Of a stretch of DNA of 64,000 nucleotides, positions 53,127 to 61,900 are shown one piece after another (positions within the stretch are counted from its first letter, which is position 1; each line of letters starts with the position of its first letter). The position numbers and the translations under genes were made by a program. Origin of the DNA: Sphingomonas colocasiae (GTDB lineage Bacteria; Pseudomonadota; Alphaproteobacteria; Sphingomonadales; Sphingomonadaceae). The notes beneath the pieces were generated by a model. It was not told the origin of the DNA. It did not search any database and saw only the letters and a program-made list of their open reading frames with translations. The stretch lies in assembly GCF_019880585.1 (NCBI RefSeq), contig NZ_JAINVV010000011.1, positions 426,642 to 490,641 on the forward strand. The letters are read 5' to 3'.

Positions 53127-53639
53127 GTGACACATCATCTCGAAATCACCACGCCGCGAAGCGTGATCGCGCCGCTCGCCGATGCCGACGCGGCGGACGT
53201 GCAGCGCATCACCGACGCATCGGTCACCGCGCGCGTCTCCTTCCTGCCCAGCCCCTTCACGCTCGAAGACACATATGCGCTGATCGCCGCGCGCGCCGAT
53301 CGCTGCTTCCACGGCGTGCGCGACCGGGCGACGGGCGAACTGCACGGCGTGATCGGCGTGCATGGCCGCCCCTTCGGCATGGTCGAGATCGGTTACTGGT
53401 TCGCCGCCGCCGCTCGCGGCCGGGGGCTCGCTACCGAAGCGGTGGACGCCGCGCTCACCGCACTGGAGGATCTGCCCGGCTGCAACGGGATCGAGGCGGA
53501 ATGCGCGCTCGACAATCATCCATCCTGGGGCCTGCTCGAAAAACTGGGCTTCCGCGCGACCGGCGATGCCGGCCAGCGCCCCGAACGCATGCTGATGCGC
53601 TGGCATGGCCGGCCGGGGATCAGGATCGACGTATGCTGA
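53127..53639 (+). CDS. GNAT-family N-acetyltransferase, 170 aa
   Basis: GTG 53127 has AAAAGG about 8 bases upstream and starts just before the usual GNAT opening (LEITTPRSVIAPLADADAADVQRI); ATG 53073 is the alternative. The acetyl-CoA site is ARGRGLATEAVDAALTAL, followed by IEAECALDNHPSWGLLEKLGFRATG, the RimJ/RimL-like pattern. It probably acetylates a protein N-terminus or small molecule; the substrate is unknown. Confidence 0.9.
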   Translation: MTHHLEITTPRSVIAPLADADAADVQRITDASVTARVSFLPSPFTLEDTYALIAARADRCFHGVRDRATGELHGVIGVHGRPFGMVEIGYWFAAAARGRGLATEAVDAALTALEDLPGCNGIEAECALDNHPSWGLLEKLGFRATGDAGQRPERMLMRWHGRPGIRIDVC

Positions 53640-53756
53640 AACGGTTATCGCCCGCGCGGCGATAACCCGCCACTGGCCGATGGATCCGCCCTTTTTCGCG
53701 TGACGTCGCGAAAATGATGACGATAGTGAAAGGGTCTGCATCGGCGGGGGGCGATC

Positions 53757-56700
53757 TTGACCATATTCGACATCGGGGAAGCTGACGGCTGGGCGGCGAT
53801 CGCGGACGCGCTGGCCGGTGCCGCCCCGGGCGATCGCGTCGAGATCGGACCAGGCACGTATCGCGGCGCGAAGGGGTTGCGCGTTCCAGCCGGCGTCACG
53901 CTTCACGGCGCGGCGGCGCTGCTCGAATATACGGGGCCGGACGCCGCGATATCGGCGGTCGGCGCCGACGATGTGGTGATCACCGGCATCCGGCTGAACA
54001 TGCTGAGATTGGCGGCGAGCGCGCCCGTCGCCCCGGTGATCACACCCGCGCAGAAATCCGGCTTCACCCTGCCCTACCGTTTCGAAAGCGCCTATGTGCC
54101 GACATCTTCGGCGCAACGCAGCGGCATCGCCCTGACCCGCGCCAGCGGCGCACGCGTGGAGGACTGCCACGTCACGGCCATACGCGGCATCGATTGCTGC
54201 ATCATCTTCAGCCTGTCGAGCGACGTCCATGCGCGCGGCAACGTCACGCGGGGCGGCCGGTCCGGAATCAAGCTGATCGGATCGACCGGGCTGATCGAAG
54301 ACAATGACTGCGCCGAAAGCGACAATGCCGGGATCGAACTGCATCACGATCATGCCCCGGTCCCGCCGCCGACCCGGGCGATCCTCCGCGACAACCGGTG
54401 CGGCGACAACCGGAAATTCGGCATCGCGGTCACCTCGGCCCATGCGGAGCGCATGATCGGCAACCAATGCAACGGCAATGGCGAGACCGGCATATTCCTG
54501 TCGAGATGCCCGAACAGCCGCGACGTCCCGGCGCGCGCGCATATCGACGGGAATAGCTGCTGCGGCAACGCACGCTTCGGTATCGCGCTCAGCGCCTGCG
54601 ACGAGACGCTGGTCCAGGGCAATCAATGTTCGGATAACGGGCTTTGCGGCATTCAGCTCGAAAATGATGCCGTTCTCCACGCGCATGTCGGGAATGCGAT
54701 CATCACCGGCAATATCGCGTCGGACAATCGACAGTACGGCATATTGGTGATGTCCAGCACCAGCGAACTGATCGGCGACAACGACTGTTCGTCGAACGTG
54801 GTGGGCGGCATCAGCATCCAGCGCGCCCGGCACAGCCCCGGCATTCCCGGCTCGGCGACGATCAGGTCCAACATCTGTTCGAACAGCGGCGAGGGATCCG
54901 GCATCGTCGTGCTTTCCTCGGCCTGTCCGGAGATCGCGGACAATGACTGCCATGGCAACGCGCAGTCGGGGATCGTCATCACCCAGGATGACATGGACCA
55001 GCACCTGCCGTCGCGCGCATCGATCAACGGCAATCGCTGCAACGACAACGGCCTGGACGGGATCCTGATCACCTGGTCCGCCTGTGATATCGTCCAGAAC
55101 AACGATTGCATGCGCAATTCCACCGGGATCTTCCTTACCCAGGCGCAGGCGACGCCCGGCACCCGCTCGATCGTGCCGCTGATCGGCAATCGCTGCGGTC
55201 ACAACCGGGCATCGGGCATCGTGCTGGGCTCAACCGCGAGCACGCTGATCAAGGACAATGACTGTTTCGACAATGCGGAACACGGCATCTGCCTTTCGCG
55301 CGGGGTTTCCGCCGACGAGCCGCCGACGACCGCGCCCGTTCAGGCCAATCACTGCCGCGACAACGGAAAATGCGGAATCTTGCTGATCTCCTCGTCGAGC
55401 GACGGGATCGACGACAATCTCTGTTCGGGCAACGGCATCCATGGCATCTGCCTCGAACCCGGCAACCAGACGCCCGCCCATTCCTCCGCCGCGCCGATCC
55501 GCGCGAACCGCTTATGGGGCAACACGCGAAGCGGCATCGCGCTGCTCTCGTCCGAAAGCCAAGGCATCGACGGCAATCAATGCTGGGAGAATGACAATCA
55601 CGGCATCGTGCTGGATCGTGCCGATGTGAGCCCCCAAACGCCGTCGCGGGCAACCATCACCCGCAATATCTGCCGGCACAATCAGCTTTGCGGCATCATC
55701 CTGGTTTCCAGCGAAAGCCCCGATCTCGCCGACAATGCCTGTTGGGGGCAACCGCGAAGCGGCATCGATCTGGAACGGCGGGTCAACGGCATCTCCGCGC
55801 CCTCCCTCGCGTCGATCCGCGGCAACCAATGCCATCATAACGGCCATAGCGGCATCAACATGCTGTCGTCCTCGGCCCCCGCCATCGCCGAAAATCATTG
55901 CTGGTCCAATGGCTGGCACGGCATCATCCTGCAACGGCAGGATATCAGCCTGGACAACCCCTCATCCGCCCCGGTCATCGCCAATCTCTGCCACAACAAC
56001 CAGCAGAGCGGCATCCTGCTGGTATCCGCCGAATCCGACGGAATCGAGGGCAATCACCTGTCGGGCAACAGCGCAGATCTGAATTTCGCGATCCACAAGC
56101 CCGACGGCAACGCGGTCGTCGAACCCTATCTGCCCGCTGCGGACAACCGGTTCGGCGACGATGCGGAGACGGTGCCGACGGGCATGATGGGCGATGCCGC
56201 CATGGCGATCGAGAATGACGGCCATTCACCGGCACAGGCACGTGCGATCGTCCGATATCTCGCCTCGGCCGGCTGCCCGGACTGTTTCGCGGCCGCGCTT
56301 TCCTCCAATCGCGCCGGCGCCCCGGCCGCACGGCGGAAACAGGATGATCCGACGGGCGACCGGCATCGCCATTTCCAGGTGCGGATGCATGATGGCCGCC
56401 CGCAGTTCGAACCGGCAATCGCGAAGCATCGCAGCGAACTTGCGAGCATCGGCACGGTCCTTCAGCAGCTGAAGGCGGCGCTCCAGGCGGGTTTCGAACC
56501 CAAACCGGCCTGGTTCGGCCTGGTCACGGCGGATGATGCGGCGATCGATCAGATCGCCGATCTCGCCCAGAACAGCGAAGCGGCCGCCCCGCAAAAGTCG
56601 AAATGGGGGCGACGGCCGATCCATGCGCTTCAGCGGTTCGACCATGGCCCACGCAACGCCCTCGACGGAACTCAGCCGGAGACCGGACTGTTCGAAGCGC

Positions 56701-58895
56701 AGCTCGCCGGGTCCCGTCGCTGGGGCGACCGGCTCGCCGCGACGGCAAGGCTGCCGGAACTCTGGATTGCCGCGCTTGTTCCCATCGCCGTCTGGCGACT
56801 GTTCCCGGGCTGGACGCACCAGCAGGTCGCCGCGATCGGGAAATGGCTCGCCGGGGGCATCGGCAATTGGGCGACGCTTGTCGCCGGGCTGATCATCGCC
56901 GCCAGCGCACTGATCGGCTACGCCAATCTGCGCCTGCCCAGGATCCTCGCCTATCGGCAGGATCCCCTGGCCTGGGCTGCGGGACTCGCCAACGCGCTGT
57001 TCTCGGTGATCCAGATCAAGGACCCATGGGAAAGCGTCTCCCGCAAGTTCGGCACACAGATCCGTACGCATATCGTGGCGCCGATCGCGGACCGCGCATG
57101 GCTCCATTGGGTGCGCCGCAAGCTGTTCCGCCACGGACCCGGCGTCTATCCCATCGTCATCACCCATGTGGAACAATGGCAGGATCGCGATCTTGCCCGG
57201 CTGGAACGGCTGGCGTGCTCGCTGCCCAAGGGCGTCAATCTTTGCTGCATCGTCCAGATGGATGGCCGGGTGTGCGTTCACCCTGCGATGCTTGCGGTGG
57301 CGGGCGCGCCATGGTCGACCGGTTTCACGCTGCTGCTCAACGATCATGACGAAGCGCTGCGGCTGGATCTCGATGCCGTTCACGCCGCCTGCGCGGACGC
57401 CGGCGAACCGATGCTCGATCTGCTGGGCCCGGCCGAGAACAGCGACGAGCTTACCCGCCAGGAGTTTCGCGGATCGCTGACCGACGACGAATGGTGGCCG
57501 CTCGACCTGCTGCCCTCACTCTCGATCGGATCGGCACCCACCGGGAAATTCTCGCTCCGCCGGACGATCATGCGCGGCGTGGGCGCACCGCTGATCGCGG
57601 AGCTCGAGCGTTATGAGCGGCTGTTCGTCGCGCGGACGCCGGAGCGGAGCTGGTCCGAGCCGGGCGTGCTCGAACTGTTCACCTTCGCCGCGCAAGCGCC
57701 GTCGCTAAGAGTGTATCAGACCGAGCGGGGGCGCCAGCGGTTCGAGCGCATCGCCGGACGCGTCGGACGGCGCAATGCGGTCGCGCGGCTTGTCGCCGGC
57801 CTGTGGCATGATCCCGCCGACACGATGGAGTATATCGCGAGCGCGCTGGCATGCGGCATCGCGCATCACCAGGCCGTCGCGATCGAAGCGATCCCGCAGG
57901 CGCGGGATCGGGGCCGGGCCATCGTGGCGGAACGCGCGTTCGAAGCGATCATCTTCCTGGCGGGCGATCTCGACCGGGTGATGGCGACGGGCTGTGCGGT
58001 GCATGGCCATGAAGCGCTCGACCGCAATTGGCAAACCCTGTTCGCCATGTTCGAAGAGGCGGCGGCGGAGCAGGAGGACGCCGCATCGATCGCCAGACTC
58101 TATGGCCCCTGTCTCGGTGCCTGGTCGGCGCATCGTCCGGATGATTGCGGCGGCATCGTTGCACAGGATCTCGACCGGATCCTGTCTCGGCATGCGGAAA
58201 AGCGCGAACAAGCCGCCACGCGCTCGATCCGCGACGTCGCGGTTGAGGGCCTCGTCCGCGATCTCGATTTCATGTCGGTGATGGATGTCGAGCTTGCGCT
58301 TCAGACCATCACCAGGATGCGCGCGCAGCAATGGCGATTATTGCCGCGTGCGCTGGCCGACGGGGTGGAGGATGCCGCCGCGGATATCCGGTCGCGCGGT
58401 CGATCGCTCGGACAATTGCTCGACGGTGCGGTGACGGATACCGATCTGGAACTGATCATTTCATTGCACAGCGCCTGGCCGGAGCGCGTGATCTACGCAC
58501 TCAGCCATATCGCGATCGATCATGCACGGCGCGCATCGGCCGATTGGCGCGCCGATCCCGATTACGGCCGCACGCTCCACCATGTCGGCCGCACATGCGC
58601 GTATGTCGCGTCGCGACTGAGTACGGCGCTCAACGCCGGCGGCCTGGAATCCCGGCTCCGCGCGGATCTCAACCTGCTGATGCAGGCACCACGGCGCGAC
58701 GGCGCGGCGGCGCATGCGTGGCTCGCGACCGGGACGGCGGGTGAAAGACTCCTCCAGCTGCTCGAACAGTCCGGCGCGCGATCGACCGTGATCCCGAACG
58801 TGATCGATCAGGAACTGGAGCGGCTTCTGCTGATCGCGGAAACAATCGTCGCACGCACGATCCGTCCCACGGCCAGTCCGCGCACGGACGGCTGA
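53757..58895 (+). CDS. Giant beta-helix membrane protein with unassigned C-terminal domain, 1712 aa
   Basis: TTG 53757 has a GGGGGG ribosome site and no better start exists upstream. There is no signal peptide: the chain opens straight into a CASH/right-handed beta-helix cap (DGWAAIADALAGAAPGDRVEIGPGTY split as DGWAAIADAL and PGDRVEIGPGTYRG). Residues about 120-780 are some 20 coils with the recurring Asn-x-Cys...Asn...GI pattern, alternating short and long turns. Residues 800-990 are a polar linker. Two TM helices follow (about 1000-1018, ELWIAALVPIAVWRLFPGW; about 1036-1058). The last 650 residues are helical and start with VYPIVITHVEQWQDRDLARL near 1132, which looks like a Walker-B-type strand without any Walker A. 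Both ends should be cytoplasmic. It is an orphan; the function is unknown. Confidence 0.85.
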   Translation: MTIFDIGEADGWAAIADALAGAAPGDRVEIGPGTYRGAKGLRVPAGVTLHGAAALLEYTGPDAAISAVGADDVVITGIRLNMLRLAASAPVAPVITPAQKSGFTLPYRFESAYVPTSSAQRSGIALTRASGARVEDCHVTAIRGIDCCIIFSLSSDVHARGNVTRGGRSGIKLIGSTGLIEDNDCAESDNAGIELHHDHAPVPPPTRAILRDNRCGDNRKFGIAVTSAHAERMIGNQCNGNGETGIFLSRCPNSRDVPARAHIDGNSCCGNARFGIALSACDETLVQGNQCSDNGLCGIQLENDAVLHAHVGNAIITGNIASDNRQYGILVMSSTSELIGDNDCSSNVVGGISIQRARHSPGIPGSATIRSNICSNSGEGSGIVVLSSACPEIADNDCHGNAQSGIVITQDDMDQHLPSRASINGNRCNDNGLDGILITWSACDIVQNNDCMRNSTGIFLTQAQATPGTRSIVPLIGNRCGHNRASGIVLGSTASTLIKDNDCFDNAEHGICLSRGVSADEPPTTAPVQANHCRDNGKCGILLISSSSDGIDDNLCSGNGIHGICLEPGNQTPAHSSAAPIRANRLWGNTRSGIALLSSESQGIDGNQCWENDNHGIVLDRADVSPQTPSRATITRNICRHNQLCGIILVSSESPDLADNACWGQPRSGIDLERRVNGISAPSLASIRGNQCHHNGHSGINMLSSSAPAIAENHCWSNGWHGIILQRQDISLDNPSSAPVIANLCHNNQQSGILLVSAESDGIEGNHLSGNSADLNFAIHKPDGNAVVEPYLPAADNRFGDDAETVPTGMMGDAAMAIENDGHSPAQARAIVRYLASAGCPDCFAAALSSNRAGAPAARRKQDDPTGDRHRHFQVRMHDGRPQFEPAIAKHRSELASIGTVLQQLKAALQAGFEPKPAWFGLVTADDAAIDQIADLAQNSEAAAPQKSKWGRRPIHALQRFDHGPRNALDGTQPETGLFEAQLAGSRRWGDRLAATARLPELWIAALVPIAVWRLFPGWTHQQVAAIGKWLAGGIGNWATLVAGLIIAASALIGYANLRLPRILAYRQDPLAWAAGLANALFSVIQIKDPWESVSRKFGTQIRTHIVAPIADRAWLHWVRRKLFRHGPGVYPIVITHVEQWQDRDLARLERLACSLPKGVNLCCIVQMDGRVCVHPAMLAVAGAPWSTGFTLLLNDHDEALRLDLDAVHAACADAGEPMLDLLGPAENSDELTRQEFRGSLTDDEWWPLDLLPSLSIGSAPTGKFSLRRTIMRGVGAPLIAELERYERLFVARTPERSWSEPGVLELFTFAAQAPSLRVYQTERGRQRFERIAGRVGRRNAVARLVAGLWHDPADTMEYIASALACGIAHHQAVAIEAIPQARDRGRAIVAERAFEAIIFLAGDLDRVMATGCAVHGHEALDRNWQTLFAMFEEAAAEQEDAASIARLYGPCLGAWSAHRPDDCGGIVAQDLDRILSRHAEKREQAATRSIRDVAVEGLVRDLDFMSVMDVELALQTITRMRAQQWRLLPRALADGVEDAAADIRSRGRSLGQLLDGAVTDTDLELIISLHSAWPERVIYALSHIAIDHARRASADWRADPDYGRTLHHVGRTCAYVASRLSTALNAGGLESRLRADLNLLMQAPRRDGAAAHAWLATGTAGERLLQLLEQSGARSTVIPNVIDQELERLLLIAETIVARTIRPTASPRTDG

Positions 58896-58904
58896 TGCCT
58901 TCGA

Positions 58905-58930
58905 CGCCCCTCCCGCGAACGGGAGGGGCG
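58905..58930. terminator. Bidirectional hairpin between convergent giant genes
   Basis: A perfect 10-bp stem CGCCCCTCCC/GGGAGGGGCG with loop GCGAAC sits in the 45-bp gap between the two stop codons. Confidence 0.7.
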
Positions 58931-58940
58931 ATCGAGCGCC

Positions 58941-61900
58941 TTACGCGAAGGTGATCTGGTTGATGTCGGAGATGCCGAGCAGGGTGACGGATCCGCCCTG
59001 TTCGAGGTTGATGCGGAGATCGACGATCTGATCGTTGTTGGTATCGGCGGCGACGGTGCCGAGGATGTCCATGCCGGCGGCGAGGCGGATCACGTCGTGG
59101 CCGGGGGTATAGTCGGTGATGACATCATGGCCGTCCTGGAAGCCGATGACGAACACGTCCTTGCCGGCGCCGCCGGTCAGCGTGTCGTTGCCCGCGCCGC
59201 CGATCAGCGTGTCGTCCCCGCCCATGCCGTTGAGGCTCTGCGCGCCGGAGAAGCCGTAGAGCGTGTCCTCGTCCGCCGTGCCGGTCAGCACATTGCCGGT
59301 GCGGCCGCCGCCCACCACCTGCTTGCCGTCGACGATCGCGGTGACGGTGAAGGTGACGGTGGCGGTGCTGGTGAGGCCGCCGGCATCGGTGACGGTGTAT
59401 TTGAAGCTGTCGGTCAGCGTCTGGCCGGGGCTCAGCAGATCGAACGCGGCGGCGTCGGCGACATATTTGAGCGACTGGCTGGCGGCGTCGAAGATGACAT
59501 GGCCGCCGGTGCCCGCGCTGTCGACCGAGAGGATGGCGAGCACATCGCCATTGCCGTCGGTGTCGTTGCCGATCAGCGTCGACCAGAGATTGGCGCTGGT
59601 CTTGCCCTCGTCGATCGCCAGCGCATCGGCGACCGCCACCGGCCGGTCGTTGACCACCACGGTCAAGGCCTGCTCGGTGAACAGCCCGCCGGCATCCGCC
59701 GCGCGCACGGTGAGGCTGTAGCTCGGCCGGCTCTCGAAGGTCGCGGTCGTGCCGGTGGTGGTGATCACGCCGTTGGCGTCGATATGGAACAGCCCGGCAT
59801 CCGCGCCCGAGAGCGACCAGATGATGGTATCGCCATCGACATCGGACGCGGTGGCCGTGCCGACGACCGTGCCGGCGGCTGCGCCTTCGTTGATCCGGTC
59901 GCTGTCGATCACAAGGTTCGCGGGCGCATCGTTGACCGAATTGACCGTCAGCGTGACGGTGGTGGCGTTGCCATAATCCACACCATCGGTGGGCATATAG
60001 GTGAAGCTGTCAGTGCCGTGCCAATCGGCGTCGGGCGTATAGGTGAAGCTGCCATTGGGATAGAAGAGCAGCGTGCCATGGGCGGGCTGGGTGAGGAATA
60101 CGGCGGTCAATGAACTGCCTTCGGCATCGGTGTCGTTCGACAGCACGCCGGGGGCGCTGATAACCAGCGCCGTGTCCTCGTCGGTCGCATAGTTGTCGCC
60201 CACACCCACCGGCAGGTCGTTGACCGCGGTGATGGCGATGGTCTGGCTGGCCGATCCGGTGAGCGCGCCGCCGCTGCCGCTATTGCCGCCGTCATTGATG
60301 CCGACGGTCAGCGTCGTGCTGGCGGGCGGCGTATCAGTGTTCGCGGTGAAGGTGACGCTGCTGGTGGCGTTGGTGTTCAGCAGATCGTTGATCTGTGCCA
60401 GCGTGCCGGTGAGCGTGACGCTGCCCGTGCCGCTGCCCGAGACGTTCGCGCCGCTCGTGCCCGCGCTCACCGTCAAGATGCCGTAGCCCACGCCCAGCGT
60501 CACCGTGACGCTGCCGCTGGCCGCATCGGCATCGGCGACCGACACCGTGCCCTTCAGGCTGAGCGCGACCTGTTCGGTCGCCGCATAGGCGCTCGCCGAA
60601 ACCGCCGCCGTCGGCGCGTCGTTCACCGCATTGACGGTCAGATTGACGGTGGTGACATTGCCGTTCGCCGTGCCGTCATTGGGGCGGTAGGTGAAACTGT
60701 CGCCGCCATTATAATTGGCATCGGGCGTGTAGGTGAAGCTGCCGTTCGGGTTGAGCGACAATGTGCCATGGCCGGGGCCCTCCACCAGCACCGCACTCAG
60801 CGCATCGCTTTCGGCATCGGTGTCGTTTGTGAGCACGCCGGGGCCGGCGATGACGAGTTGCGTGTCCTCATCGGTTGAATAGCTGTCGGTGTTGCCCACC
60901 GGCACATCGTTGACCGCCGTGATATTGATGGTCTGCGTCGCCGAACCGGTGAGCGCGCCGCCGCTGCCCGTATTGCCGCCATCGTTGATGCCGACGCTGA
61001 GCGTGGTGCTGGCGGGTGGCGTATCGGTGTTGGCGGTGAAGGTGACGCTGCTGGTGGCGTTGGTATTCAGCAGATCGTTGATCTGCGCCAGCGTGCCGGT
61101 GAGCGTGACCGTACCCGTGCCGCTGCCCGAGACGTTCGCGCCGCTCGTGCCTGCCGTCACCGTCAAGATGCCGTAGCCCACGCCCAGCGTCACCGTGACG
61201 CTGCCGTTGCCCGCATCGACATCGGCGACCGAAATATTGCCCTTGAGGTTGAGTGCGACCTGCTCGATCGCGGCGTAGTCCGGCCCCGCCAGCGAGAAGG
61301 CGACCACGCTGGACGGGCCCCAATCGATTGGATTTTCCTCCTGGACGCTCGAATAAGCGATGGCTCCGGCCGCGGGATTGGATGACCGCACGGCAAATAT
61401 CTCCGAGCCGTCAGATAGCGATCCCCAGGCGCCTTCATGCAATATGAGGAAATAGCTGCCGGCATCGAGCGTCACGCCCATGTCGATCGTCGCCATGACG
61501 ATGTCACGGGTGGATTCGGCCCGGTTCAGCCCGGTATCGACCAACAGCGGCGTGGTATCCGTTCCGCTGAACAGAAGGACACCCGGCTGGTCATTCCCCC
61601 CGACGGAATAAATCGCCCAGCTCAGCGTCCCGCTGAAACCGTCCAATATGCCGTTGTCGGGCGTCGCCAGGGCATCGGCCAGCGCGGTCGTGATCGTGCT
61701 TAACGTCTGACGCTGGCTGAGGATGAATTTTTCCGCATGCGCGAATTCCGACAGGTTGAATGCCGCGCTGTTGTCCAGACCAGCCTGATCCAGGATCACG
61801 CCGGGCGCGCCGATATAGACCGTCGGCGCGTCATTGACCGCGGTGATGGCGATGGTCTGGCTGGCCGATCCGGTGAGCGCGCCGCCGCTGCCGCTATTGC

